From Nitrospira sp. (GTDB lineage Bacteria > Nitrospirota > Thermodesulfovibrionia > Thermodesulfovibrionales > Dissulfurispiraceae), in assembly GCA_002634385.1 (NCBI GenBank), contig NSJL01000008.1, positions 62,001 to 126,000 on the forward strand: a stretch of 64,000 nucleotides of DNA, written 5' to 3'. Positions within the stretch are counted from its first letter, which is position 1. Every line of letters begins with the position of its first letter. Positions 26,334 through 35,418 of this stretch are shown in pieces. Position numbers and translations under genes: made by a program. The notes beneath the pieces were generated by a model. It did no database searches and was not told the origin of the DNA. It saw only the letters and a list, made by a program, of their open reading frames with translations.

Positions 26334-27996
26334 TGATGTCCTGCACCGCAGTGTCCACAGGAACCTTCTTCGACTCTTTTGTGCGGCGCACTTTTACTTC
26401 TATCATATTATCCTTCAATGACTTTTCTCCCAATACCACCTGAACAGGAATACCGATAAGGTCTGCATCCTTGAATTTTACTCCGGGTCTTTCATCCCGG
26501 TCGTCGATAAGAGCATCCTTTCCTTCCGCAGCGAGTCCCTTGTGAAGGGCATCCGCTATCTCCATCGTTCTGGAGTCCTGTACGCTCAAGGGAATAATCT
26601 CCACATCATACGGGGCGATACTGCGGGGCCAGATGATCCCGTCTTTATCGTTATTCTGCTCGATGGCAGCCGCCGCAATCCGTGCGGGTCCTATGCCATA
26701 GCTTCCCATAATAATCGGATGTTCCTGTCCGTTTTTGTCCAGGAACACTGCATTCAGGGAAAGGGAATATTTTGTCCCCAGTTTGAATATATTCCCGATT
26801 TCGATCACTTTTTCCGTTTTCAAGGGATGTGAGCATACAGGACAGAGATCCCCCGCCCGTGCAATATGTATGTCGTGCCATTCCGCAGAGAAGTGAATGC
26901 CTGGTCGTATTCCCCGCACATGATAATCGGTTTTATTCGCACCGGTTATAAAAGTGCCCTCCTGAAGAGCTGTATCAGCGACTATGTGCACCTTATGTCC
27001 CATAGGTCCGATGAAACCCGCTTCCACTCCCAGGGTGGAGAGGACTTCCTCCCTGCCGGCAGGTCTGAAATTTCCTATCAGGTTCTGGAGCTTCTTCTCA
27101 TGCAGTTCCTGGTCGCCGCGAATCAGCACCAGCACCGGCTTTTCTGAAGCGATCAGCAGCAGGCTCTTGATAAAAGAAGAGGGGGGGGCCTTCAGGAAGT
27201 GAGAGACTTCCTTAAGGGTCCGCTTTTGAGGCGTATGTATCTCTTCCCTTTCTCCGAAGTCGCCCTCTTGCTTCGGTGCTTTTGACGTCGCCACTTCAAC
27301 ATTTGCCGTATAGTTGCATGATTCGCAAAGAACAATCTCATCCTCTCCGGCAGGACTGGGCGCCATGAATTCATGGGCCTCCGCACCACCCATCATTCCG
27401 GTGTCGGATTCCACCTGGTAGAAAACAAGACCGCACCTCTTGAATATTCTGTGATATGCCTCTGCATGGAGAGTATAGCTCGCGGCCAGGCCCTCCTCGT
27501 CCCTATCAAAGCTGTAACTGTCTTTCATGATAAACTCACGCGTCCGCAGGATACCGCTTTTCGGTCTCGCTTCATCGCGCAGTTTTGTCTGGATCTGGTA
27601 CCATACCTGGGGAAGGTCCCTGTATGACTTTATCTCCCGGGCCGCCAGCCATGTCATGATCTCCTCATGGGTCATTCCGAGACACATATCGCGGTCTGTC
27701 CTGTCTTTCAGGCGAAACATCTCTTCCTTTATATCGTACCATCTTCCTGTTTTCTGCCAGATTTCGGCAGGGTGAAGGACGGGCATGGACACTTCCTGTG
27801 CTCCGATCCCGTCCATTTCCTCCTTCAGGATTCGATTGATCTTATTGAGAACCCTCCATCCAAGCGGTAGATATATATAAAGCCCTGCAGCGAGTTGCCG
27901 TACATACCCCGCCCGCAGCATGAGCTTATGACTGACCGCTTCGGCATCCGAAGGTACCTCACGAAGGGTCGGGATCAGCATTTTGGAAAATTTCAT
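26308..27996 (-). CDS. proS: Prolyl-tRNA synthetase
   Basis: 562 residues, bacterial-type ProRS with the editing (INS) domain between motifs 2 and 3. It charges tRNA-Pro in the cytoplasm. Visible landmarks are SHKLMLRAGYVRQLAAGLY, the motif 2 region TKLRDEARPKSGILRTREF, the editing region KSLLLIASEKPVLVLIRGD and the anticodon-binding C-terminus (DDRDERPGVKFKDADLIGIP). GGGAGG lies 6 bases before the ATG at 27996; the ATG two codons earlier would be too close to it. Confidence 0.96.
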   Translation of the reverse strand: MKFSKMLIPTLREVPSDAEAVSHKLMLRAGYVRQLAAGLYIYLPLGWRVLNKINRILKEEMDGIGAQEVSMPVLHPAEIWQKTGRWYDIKEEMFRLKDRTDRDMCLGMTHEEIMTWLAAREIKSYRDLPQVWYQIQTKLRDEARPKSGILRTREFIMKDSYSFDRDEEGLAASYTLHAEAYHRIFKRCGLVFYQVESDTGMMGGAEAHEFMAPSPAGEDEIVLCESCNYTANVEVATSKAPKQEGDFGEREEIHTPQKRTLKEVSHFLKAPPSSFIKSLLLIASEKPVLVLIRGDQELHEKKLQNLIGNFRPAGREEVLSTLGVEAGFIGPMGHKVHIVADTALQEGTFITGANKTDYHVRGIRPGIHFSAEWHDIHIARAGDLCPVCSHPLKTEKVIEIGNIFKLGTKYSLSLNAVFLDKNGQEHPIIMGSYGIGPARIAAAAIEQNNDKDGIIWPRSIAPYDVEIIPLSVQDSRTMEIADALHKGLAAEGKDALIDDRDERPGVKFKDADLIGIPVQVVLGEKSLKDNMIEVKVRRTKESKKVPVDTAVQDIIAIVNTTE

Positions 27997-28032
27997 GAAC
28001 ATCCTCCCGGGAAAATGAATAATTTGATATTC

Positions 28033-28062
28033 ACTATATCATTAATCTTATTGAATTGACAA
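28033..28062 (-). promoter_or_regulatory. Likely sigma70-type promoter of proS-ppx
   Basis: TTGTCA (28062-28057), an 18-bp spacer and TATAGT (28038-28033) lie about 37 bases before the proS ATG. Confidence 0.55.
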
Positions 28063-28098
28063 CAGAAATGAGAGATAAGAGAATGGGCAGAGAGACGG

Positions 28099-28644
28099 CT
28101 ACTCCCTTTCCTTTACCCGGAATTCAAGGGAAGAGGGGGCTTCCTTTCCGCTCATACCATGATATTCAACATGTTCTCCTGTTTCTTTAAATATAACGCT
28201 TTCACTTTTATGGAAAAAAGTGATGGTTTTTTGCTTTTCGTCAATTAAGTAGTTGAATTCCTTTAGAATGTGCCCACCGAAAAGATTCAGCTCTGTATCC
28301 GGATAGAAGGCTGCGCTGACATTGCGCATTATAATATTTCCCCATTGAACCGAGGGTATTTCAAAAATGCGGATCTTTATATTTCCTCCCGCTGTATTGG
28401 CTCTCTTCGTTCCATTTGTCCTGGGCGCCCCAAGTTTTTTATATACCTCATGATTCACAAGTATTTGGGATGATCCGGTATCGAAGATCATTTCCACAGG
28501 AATGCCGTTAAGATATACCGTTATATATTTCACATTCGCTTCTTCATGCTTTAAGTAATACGGTATTGTCTCGGAAGAGAGCAAAGGTCCGGGTACCGTC
28601 ATAAAAAATAGAATCAGCACCGCTCCTGTCAGTAAGATTCTCAT
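28099..28644 (-). CDS. Exported retropepsin-like aspartic protease (clan AA)
   Basis: 181 residues. A signal peptide (about 1-24, ending near LLSSET) is followed by a single retropepsin-like lobe with the catalytic MIFDTGSSQILVNHE motif and the later LNLFGGHILKEFNYLID flap/strand typical of the TIGR02281-like family. Such proteins are periplasmic or membrane-attached single-lobe proteases that act as dimers; substrates are unknown. It stands alone between the proS promoter and a long low-G+C intergenic stretch. An AAGGA lies about 12 bases before the ATG, so translation initiation may be weak. Confidence 0.82.
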   Translation of the reverse strand: MRILLTGAVLILFFMTVPGPLLSSETIPYYLKHEEANVKYITVYLNGIPVEMIFDTGSSQILVNHEVYKKLGAPRTNGTKRANTAGGNIKIRIFEIPSVQWGNIIMRNVSAAFYPDTELNLFGGHILKEFNYLIDEKQKTITFFHKSESVIFKETGEHVEYHGMSGKEAPSSLEFRVKERE

Positions 28645-29112
28645 GGGTTTTCTTTATCCTTTTCTCTCCTTTTTCAAAATATAGAGCATTTTCGGGGTGG
28701 GGGCAACGGGATATCTATCCCGGGTGAAGTGCGGATACGTGAGTTGATACCGGAAGAGGTGCTCATTGTTAAAAAATTGTCCCTTGATACCTGAAAACTT
28801 CTTCACTTCGGTGGAAAAAGACCTTTTTTCGTCGGAAAATTTTACGTTTTTGGCCAACGGGAGAGAAAAAGAAGAGAATAGACAGTATATCTATTTGTTA
28901 TTTCGTGAAAATATTACTTTCTTCCTTTCTTTACACTTGTAAAAAGCTCCGTCTCACTTTTAATTTAATTTAACATAATATATCTTATCGGTCATTATAA
29001 ATGAACATCCTTTGTTAGGAACCTGTTACAAACTGGGTGAATATCTAGCAGTCGACAGCGTGGAGACTGGTTTTTATCGATACTGTATAACTTGTAGGCA
29101 AATAAAAAATGT
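28645..29112. other. Low-G+C intergenic region
   Basis: 468 bases without a convincing gene. A 67-codon TTG-initiated minus-strand frame (28857-28654) has no family features. Bases 28860-29112 are markedly A+T-rich against the rest of the window and contain TTTAATTTAATTT-like tracts. It probably holds the promoter of the protease gene and the 3' end of mtaB; it could also be a scar of transferred DNA. Confidence 0.5.
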
Positions 29113-30372
29113 TTATAGGTGAAAGAGTTCAGGATTATTTTCAGGCACGCCCACGGCTCTGTCTCCGTCGATCCCCGTAATGTGAGTCAGAACAAGCATT
29201 CCCTCACGCCAGGAGCAGCTGCCCCTCAGAGAAACCTTGATATAATTGCCTGTTGTGCCGGTCGCCCCCTCTTCCTCCACCTTCTCGATGACAGTCCAAA
29301 GCTTCTCTCCGATGTTTCTCTTCAGATACGCAGCCCTTTTTTCTGCCCCGAGGTCCCTCAGTACGACAACCCTCTCTTTTTTTACGGCCTCGTCCACCTG
29401 AAGAGGAAAAGAAGCCGCCCTGGTCCCTGGACGCAGTGAATAGGGAAAAACATGCAGATACGTGAAAGGAAGTGACTCTATCAGCTTGTGTGTTGCCTCG
29501 AACTCTTCAGTGCCCTCTCCCGGAAATCCGACAATGACATCTGTTCCAAGGGCGATAGTGGGGAGACGTTTCGCTATTCTTTCGATTCCCCTCGAAAATT
29601 CCTCTGAGGAATACATCCTGTTCATCAATTTCAATATCTTGCCCGATCCGCTTTGAAGCGGTATATGAAGATGATGGCAGAGACGCTCCTCCTGCAGCAT
29701 CTCAAGGAGTTCATCATCAATTTCCCTAATTTCAAGAGAGCTCAAGCGTACCCTTCTTATCGCAGTGCCCCGCAGAATCTCCTTTACTAAAAAAGAAAGC
29801 GATCCCCTGGGGCTGAGGTCTGCGCCGTAGGTACCAAGGTGAATTCCCGTCAATACCACCTCGTTGAACCCCAGTGAAGCATAGAAAGATATCTCTTCAA
29901 CAATCTTCCCGACAGGAATGCTCCTCGATCTTCCCCTTGCCTGCGGAATAGCGCAATAACTGCAGGAGTAATTGCAGCCGTCTTGTACTTTTACAATGGG
30001 ACGATGCCGCGGATAGTGGCTGAGATTTCCGGAATCACTTGAACCTTGTTTCTGTATCAAGTTGAATATTTTTTCTTTATCGTCATTCCGCACTACACGT
30101 ACCGCACTACCCAGGTCGTGCAGTCTCTCTCTGTTGAGTTCCGCATAACACCCGGTGACAATAACTTTCGCATTATTTTTCAACGCTCTTTGAATGAGTT
30201 GCCGCGACTGGTAGTCCGCCTTTGCGGTTACGGTGCAGGTATTGATTACACAGAGGTCCGGTTTTCCGGAAAGATCGACGATTTCGTGACCGGATCCATT
30301 GAGGAGTCTCTCCAGGTGAAAACTTTCCGCCTGGTTTGTTTTACATCCGAGGGTTAGAACAGAGATTTTCAT
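29113..30372 (-). CDS. mtaB: tRNA t6A37 methylthiotransferase
   Basis: 419 residues of the MiaB/MtaB radical-SAM methylthiotransferase family. It adds a methylthio group to t6A at position 37 of ANN-decoding tRNAs. The N-terminal UPF0004 domain has its cysteines in TLGCKTNQAES, NTCTVTAKAD and VTGCYAEL; the radical-SAM cluster is CNYSCSYCAIPQARGRSR; a TRAM-like domain ends the protein. The TLGCKTNQAES start and CAIPQARGRSRS favour MtaB over MiaB. It lies 13 bases downstream of miaB, so two related enzymes are encoded in tandem. No strong SD is seen. Confidence 0.92.
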   Translation of the reverse strand: MKISVLTLGCKTNQAESFHLERLLNGSGHEIVDLSGKPDLCVINTCTVTAKADYQSRQLIQRALKNNAKVIVTGCYAELNRERLHDLGSAVRVVRNDDKEKIFNLIQKQGSSDSGNLSHYPRHRPIVKVQDGCNYSCSYCAIPQARGRSRSIPVGKIVEEISFYASLGFNEVVLTGIHLGTYGADLSPRGSLSFLVKEILRGTAIRRVRLSSLEIREIDDELLEMLQEERLCHHLHIPLQSGSGKILKLMNRMYSSEEFSRGIERIAKRLPTIALGTDVIVGFPGEGTEEFEATHKLIESLPFTYLHVFPYSLRPGTRAASFPLQVDEAVKKERVVVLRDLGAEKRAAYLKRNIGEKLWTVIEKVEEEGATGTTGNYIKVSLRGSCSWREGMLVLTHITGIDGDRAVGVPENNPELFHL

Positions 30373-30385
30373 GCAATTCTTTACT

Positions 30386-31678
30386 TTAAAATAAAATAAT
30401 TCCTTCCAGGGAGTGACGGTTTGCTTTCGTTATTTCGAGGGAAACGACGCTCCCCGGCTTGGAGTCGGGAGTATCGGGGAAAGTGACGATCTTATTCGAG
30501 CGGGTCCTGCCGGTGAGGCGTCCCTCATCTTTTTCGCTCTGCCCCTCGACCAGCACTTCCTGTACGGTGCCCTTCAAGGCCCTGTTCTTCATGTCGGTTA
30601 TTTTGTTCTGCAGCTCGAGGATCTCAGAAAGTCTCTCCGATTTGACGACAGCGTCAAGGTGGCCCTCCATGGAAGCCGCCCTAGTCCCCACCCTCGGGGA
30701 ATACTTGAAAGCAAAGATGCCGTCGTACTGGATTTCGCGCAAAGCCCTCACGGTACAGAGATGATCCTCTTCCGTTTCCCGGGGAAAGCCGGCAATGATG
30801 TCTGTCGTTATGGCAATGCCGGGAATTTCCTTTTTCAGTTTCTCCACTCTCTGCAGATATTCGTCATAGGTATATTTCCTGTTCATTTTGCCGAGAATCT
30901 CCGTGGAGCCGGACTGCAGGGGAAGATGCATATGCTCACACACCTTTTCAAGGTCCCTTATGGCATGGATGAGATCATCGGAAAGGTCTTTGGGATGGGA
31001 AGTGACGAACCGTATCCGCTCCAGGCCCTCTACGGCGTTGATTTGCCGGAGCAATCCGGGAAAATCCGTACTGCTCCTGTATGAATTTACATTCTGACCC
31101 AGGAGGGTGACCTCTTTATACCCTCTTTCTGCAAGACCTTTCACCTCATTGACGATATCGTGACTCGCCCTGCTCTTCTCCCTTCCCCTGGTGTACGGAA
31201 CAATACAATAACTGCAGAAATTGTTGCACCCATACATAATGTTGACCCAGGCACGAATGCTGTCCTCCCTCTCCACCGGGAATTCCATATCGGTAAGGAA
31301 GGGGTTGTCTTCAACAGCGACGAAATCATTTTCTGCCTGGGCGATTTCCCTGACCTTATGGATATTCTGGGGACCGAGAACAAAGTCGACATGGGGCGCC
31401 CTCTGGAAAATTTTCGATCCTTCCTGCTGGGCAATACATCCCGCGACAGCGATTTTAATACCGGGCCGCTTTTTCTTGAGGGACTTCAATCGTCCGAGCT
31501 CGCTGAAAAACTTCTGTTCCGCTTTCTGGCGGATACTGCAGGTGTTGAAAATAATGAGATCCGCGTCCCGCGGTGTATCAGCCTGGATATAGCCCTCTGC
31601 CTTGAGAATGCCGGACATCTTCTCCGAATCATGGACATTCATCTGGCAGCCCATGGTATGTACATAATATTTTTTCAT
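30386..31678 (-). CDS. miaB: tRNA i6A37 methylthiotransferase
   Basis: 430 residues. It converts i6A37 to ms2i6A37 using two 4Fe-4S clusters and SAM. Motifs: HTMGCQMNVHDSE, NTCSIRQKAEQKF and VAGCIAQQEG in the N-terminal domain; CNNFCSYCIVPYTRGREKSR for the radical-SAM cluster; IIAGFPRETEEDH; and a C-terminal TRAM domain. The ATG at 31678 (MKKYYVHTMGCQ) is chosen because homologues start there; the frame continues upstream to 31855 into a repeat element without family similarity. Copy B of the inverted-repeat element lies about 60 bases upstream, so any promoter must be close to the gene or within the element. Confidence 0.95.
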   Translation of the reverse strand: MKKYYVHTMGCQMNVHDSEKMSGILKAEGYIQADTPRDADLIIFNTCSIRQKAEQKFFSELGRLKSLKKKRPGIKIAVAGCIAQQEGSKIFQRAPHVDFVLGPQNIHKVREIAQAENDFVAVEDNPFLTDMEFPVEREDSIRAWVNIMYGCNNFCSYCIVPYTRGREKSRASHDIVNEVKGLAERGYKEVTLLGQNVNSYRSSTDFPGLLRQINAVEGLERIRFVTSHPKDLSDDLIHAIRDLEKVCEHMHLPLQSGSTEILGKMNRKYTYDEYLQRVEKLKKEIPGIAITTDIIAGFPRETEEDHLCTVRALREIQYDGIFAFKYSPRVGTRAASMEGHLDAVVKSERLSEILELQNKITDMKNRALKGTVQEVLVEGQSEKDEGRLTGRTRSNKIVTFPDTPDSKPGSVVSLEITKANRHSLEGIILF

Positions 31679-31739
31679 TATGAAAGTTCTCTCGTATCCC
31701 GTTCTGCGGGGATCGTTCCGCATAATCCCTGCAGAACCA

Positions 31740-31987
31740 AAGGGTGTGTATGCAAACTGTCTTCTCCTGCGGCCGGCTGCAGAGTCTCTGTACTGCGTTC
31801 CACCCCAAAAGATCTCTGATCTTTCGGGGACCCTGTTCTTGGGTGTCTTGTGCACAGCGTCCTCAACGGAGCGCTGCTCGGTATTGTCTCCTTATGGCGG
31901 GAGCTGTACCCGTGACGCTTTGCTCCCAAGCATTCAGTGATTCTTCGCTCGGCACTGAAACGAACTCATTCTGCCTGCACACCCTAG
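31740..31987. repeat. Inverted-repeat element, copy B (about 248 bp)
   Basis: The left end (AGGGTGTGTATGCAAACTG) and the right end (reverse complement AGGGTGTGCAGGCAGA) are imperfect terminal inverted repeats. The left 55 bases match copy A closely, including a shared CCGGCTGCAG and CTGCGTT, and a CTCAACG-AGC-CTGCT block is also shared. An internal 12-bp hairpin with one mismatch lies at 31803-31829. No ORF in it is convincing. It fills most of the 359-bp gap between htpG and miaB. Confidence 0.75.
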
Positions 31988-32037
31988 TATAAACAATATG
32001 TTTTTTGCCCAGCAAGAAAGCGGCTGTCCGGGGGATG

Positions 32038-33945
32038 CTATCCCTTCACCGCATGCTTCACCATCAGGTTCGTAATAGAGCGGGCGAAAGCGCCAGGGTC
32101 CTTCGGCTTTGATCCCTCAAGCAAAACAGCCTGATTGTACAGAATATCGATATACTCCTTGAGCAATGGGCTCTCCCTATCCTTTTCGAATATCTCCTCC
32201 ATTGCCGCAAGGACAGGATGGTCAGGATTGATTTCAAGGATTCTTTTGCCGGAGAAGACTTCCCTTCCCATGGATTTCAACAACTTCTCCACGGTGGGGT
32301 CCACATCTCCCTCATCGGCGACGAGACAGCAGGGAGAGTCCTTCAATCTCCCGGACAAACGTACATCTTTTACCTCATCTTTCAACTGATTCTTGAAAAG
32401 TTCGATGAGCTTTTCAAAACGCTGCTTCGTCTCTTTTCTCTCCTCGACGCTCTTCCCGAGGTCGATATCTCCCTTGATTACCGATTTGAATTTTTTCTCT
32501 TTGTATTCGGCAAGATCGCCCATCACGAAATCGTCCAGATCGTCAAGGAGTATCAATACCTCCAGCCCTTTTTCATGGAAAGCTTCGAGATACGGCGATT
32601 TCATCACTTCGTCCAGGGAGGTGCCCGTAATATAGTAGATCTCCTTCTGCTCCTCCCCCATTCCCTCAACATACTTTTGCAAGGTTGTAAAAGCGTCCTG
32701 CTCCGTTTTTGTAGAGGGGAAGAGGAGCAGATCGGCAATCGCCTCCCTGCGGGAAAAATCGAAATGGATCCCCTCCTTCAACACCCGTCCAAACTCCTTG
32801 TAAAAAGAAACGTAGGTATCGTACTCCTTGCTCTTCATCTCGCTCAGGGTGTCTAGGACCTTCCTGGTAACGCTTTTTTTGATAATCTCCACCTGCCGGT
32901 TGTTCTGGAGAATCTCCCTCGACACATTCAGGGGAAGATCCGAGGAATCCACCACCCCTTTCACGAAACGCAGGTAAACGGGCAGAAGGTCCTCGCAATG
33001 ATCCATGATCTGTACCCTTCTTACGTAAAGCACGGGTCCGATCTTATAGTCCTTGTACAGCAAATTGAAAGGAGCCCTTGAAGGGATATAGAGAAGGGCA
33101 TTGAATTCCGATGTGCCCTCGGCTTTGAAATGGATCACCCGCAGGGGGTCGGCATAATCGTGTGAAATATGCCGGTAAAACTCATTATATTCACTTTCGG
33201 TTATTTCCGCCTTGTCCTTGAGCCATATCGCCTTCCGGGAGTTCAGCACCACATCCTCCCGGACGGTCACTTTCGTATCCTTTGCCAGCTCACTCTCCTT
33301 TTCCCGCTCCACTTCCATGACGATCGGATGCTCGATGAAGTCGGAATATTTCTTCACGATGTTCCGTATCTCCCATTCCTCGAGGTACTTCCTCTCGTCG
33401 GCTTTCAGATGCAGGATAACATCGGTTCCTTTCGTCTCCTTCTCCACATCGTCCACAGTGAAGGTGCCGTCCGCAGCGGATTCCCACCGCACTCCCTTTT
33501 TGTCATTCGCCCCCGCCTTCCGCGACAGAACAGTCACTTTGTCGGCGACCATGAAAGCGGAATAGAACCCCACCCCGAACTGGCCGATAAGCTCCACCGC
33601 ATCTTTTCTCTCCCTCTCCTGTATTGCCTTCAGGAACTCCTTTGTCCCCGAATGGGCGATGGTGCCCAGCTCCCGGACCGCTTCCTCCCGGGTAAGACCG
33701 CTGCCGTTATCGCTGATGGTCAACGTACCTGCATTTTTATCCGCACTGATCCTGATCTTCCATTCTTTTTCCCCTTCGAGAAACGAGCTGTCCGTCAGCG
33801 ACTCGTAGCATGCCTTATCGATAGCGTCAGAGGCGTTCGAAATGAGCTCTCTCAGGAAGATTTCCTTGTGTGAATAAAGGGAATGAATCATTAAATCAAG
33901 CAGTTGGTTGATTTCTGTCTTGAACTCCATTTTCTGTTCCGCCAT
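32038..33945 (-). CDS. htpG: Hsp90-family molecular chaperone
   Basis: 635 residues. It is the ATP-dependent cytoplasmic chaperone. The GHKL ATPase motifs are clear: ELISNASDAIDKA, TISDNGSGLTREEAV, IGQFGVGFYSAFMVADKV and GTDVILHL. The middle-domain catalytic region (LPLNVSREILQNNRQVEIIKK) is present, and a C-terminal dimerisation domain completes the usual length. GAGGTG lies shortly before the ATG. A perfect CIRCE operator 24 bases upstream of the ATG indicates HrcA repression and heat induction, which is less usual for htpG than for groE or dnaK. Confidence 0.97.
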   Translation of the reverse strand: MAEQKMEFKTEINQLLDLMIHSLYSHKEIFLRELISNASDAIDKACYESLTDSSFLEGEKEWKIRISADKNAGTLTISDNGSGLTREEAVRELGTIAHSGTKEFLKAIQERERKDAVELIGQFGVGFYSAFMVADKVTVLSRKAGANDKKGVRWESAADGTFTVDDVEKETKGTDVILHLKADERKYLEEWEIRNIVKKYSDFIEHPIVMEVEREKESELAKDTKVTVREDVVLNSRKAIWLKDKAEITESEYNEFYRHISHDYADPLRVIHFKAEGTSEFNALLYIPSRAPFNLLYKDYKIGPVLYVRRVQIMDHCEDLLPVYLRFVKGVVDSSDLPLNVSREILQNNRQVEIIKKSVTRKVLDTLSEMKSKEYDTYVSFYKEFGRVLKEGIHFDFSRREAIADLLLFPSTKTEQDAFTTLQKYVEGMGEEQKEIYYITGTSLDEVMKSPYLEAFHEKGLEVLILLDDLDDFVMGDLAEYKEKKFKSVIKGDIDLGKSVEERKETKQRFEKLIELFKNQLKDEVKDVRLSGRLKDSPCCLVADEGDVDPTVEKLLKSMGREVFSGKRILEINPDHPVLAAMEEIFEKDRESPLLKEYIDILYNQAVLLEGSKPKDPGAFARSITNLMVKHAVKG

Positions 33946-33969
33946 GCTTCTTCACCTCATCACCGTAAT

Positions 33970-33996
33970 TTAGCACTCCGCGCAAACGAGTGCTAA
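33970..33996. promoter_or_regulatory. CIRCE operator (HrcA-binding) of htpG
   Basis: TTAGCACTC, nine bases, GAGTGCTAA: both arms match the consensus exactly. A TTGACA (-35, minus strand 34031-34026) with a weak TAAAAA -10 at 18 bp would start transcription inside or at the edge of the operator, so HrcA binding would block it. Confidence 0.92.
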
Positions 33997-34040
33997 CCAT
34001 TTTTTTACTACAAAAAAAAGGGTAATGTCAACCGGAATGC

Positions 34041-35402
34041 TCAGGAGATCCCGTACTCTTTTATTTTGGTAAGGAGGGTTTTATAGCTGACTTGAAGAAT
34101 TTCCGCAGCCTTGCTCTTATTTCCCCGGGTCTGCACCAGAACGCTTTCAATGCGCGCCTTTTCGGCGGAGCGGAGAGCGTAGTGCGCAACATCGTGCAAC
34201 GGGGCATCCTGGGGCGCCTTTTCCTGCAGGGGCGCCGCCGGAAAAGAGAAGTGTTCCACCGTGAGCACATCGCCCTCGCACAGGATAACCGCTCTCTCCA
34301 TAACATTTCTCAGCTCCCGGACATTCCCTCTCCATTCGTGTTCCAGCAATGCACGTTCTCCTTCGGAGGAGAGGGAGAGTCCTTCCTTGTTCATCTCCCG
34401 TGAGAAGAGGGAGATAAAATGCTGCGCAAGGGGAATGATATCCTCTCTCCTGGCCCGCAGGGGTGGTATAGTAACCGGGAAGACATTCAGTCGGTAGAAA
34501 AGGTCTTCGCGGAAGGTTCCCTCGGAAACCGTTCTCTCGAGATCCTTATTGCTTGCCGCAATCACCCGGACGTCCACCCGGACGGTCTTCGTGCCACCCA
34601 CCCTCTCGAACTCGCTTTCCTGCAGGACGCGCAGCAGCTTTGCCTGCAATTTCAGCTCCATCTCTCCCACTTCGTCGAGGAAAATGGTTCCTTTGTCCGC
34701 CATCTCGAATCTTCCCTGCTTGATTTCTCCCGCTCCGGTATAGGCCCCCTTCTCATGCCCGAACATCTCGTTCTCTACAAGATCTCTTGCGATGGCGGCG
34801 CAATTGATCGCGATAAAGGGCTCTTTTGCCCGGGGACTCCGGTGATGGATGGCCCGGGCGATCAATTCCTTACCCGTTCCGCTCTCGCCGAGGATAAGGA
34901 CGGTGGTCCTCAGGGGGGCGATCTTGTCCACCTTCTCCATCACCTCCCGCCATATCCTGCTCACGCCGATCATAGCGGGAACGACAAGACAACTTCCTCC
35001 CTCTCTCCGTATCGCGGCGCACTCCCTGCGCATGGAGCGCTCCTCCAGCGCCCTCGTGAGGATCCGCAAGAGATGATCGGTGTCGAAAGGCTTTGTTATG
35101 AAATCGTAGGCACCCTCCTTTACCGCGCGCACGGCCAGCTCAATACTTCCATATGCCGTCATGACGATCACCGGCAGATGGGGAAAGCTCTCCCTGGCCG
35201 CGGTAAGGACATCCATCCCCTCTCCGTCCGGAAGCTTCAGGTCGGTTACCACTGCGTCGATGCCGCTGCGTCCGAGCAGCGCAATTCCCTCCTGCACGGA
35301 AAAGGCGGCATACGCATCGAACCCCTGTGTCTGCAGGGTTCTGACAAGCATGTCGGACATGCTCTTTCTATCCTCTACCACCAGGATCGCCCTCTTTTGC
35401 AT
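34041..35402 (-). CDS. NtrC-family sigma54-dependent response regulator
   Basis: 453 residues in the standard order: receiver domain (1-120, phospho-acceptor Asp in AVVTDLKLPDG, Lys in FITKPFD), AAA+ sigma54-interaction domain (Walker A LGESGTGKELIA, sigma54-contact loop GHEKGAYTGAGE, Walker B GTIFLDEVGE) and a Fis-type helix-turn-helix (NKSKAAEILQVSYKTLLTKI). It should activate sigma54 promoters when phosphorylated, most likely by the kinase encoded 16 bases upstream. GAGGA lies 8 bases before the ATG. Target promoters are not evident nearby. Confidence 0.95.
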   Translation of the reverse strand: MQKRAILVVEDRKSMSDMLVRTLQTQGFDAYAAFSVQEGIALLGRSGIDAVVTDLKLPDGEGMDVLTAARESFPHLPVIVMTAYGSIELAVRAVKEGAYDFITKPFDTDHLLRILTRALEERSMRRECAAIRREGGSCLVVPAMIGVSRIWREVMEKVDKIAPLRTTVLILGESGTGKELIARAIHHRSPRAKEPFIAINCAAIARDLVENEMFGHEKGAYTGAGEIKQGRFEMADKGTIFLDEVGEMELKLQAKLLRVLQESEFERVGGTKTVRVDVRVIAASNKDLERTVSEGTFREDLFYRLNVFPVTIPPLRARREDIIPLAQHFISLFSREMNKEGLSLSSEGERALLEHEWRGNVRELRNVMERAVILCEGDVLTVEHFSFPAAPLQEKAPQDAPLHDVAHYALRSAEKARIESVLVQTRGNKSKAAEILQVSYKTLLTKIKEYGIS

Positions 35403-35418
35403 AAATCTTCCGTCCTCC

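Noticed and set aside
28654-28857. 67-codon minus-strand frame upstream of the retropepsin-like gene
   Set aside because: TTG start without SD, no family features, and it lies in a region more likely to hold the promoter.
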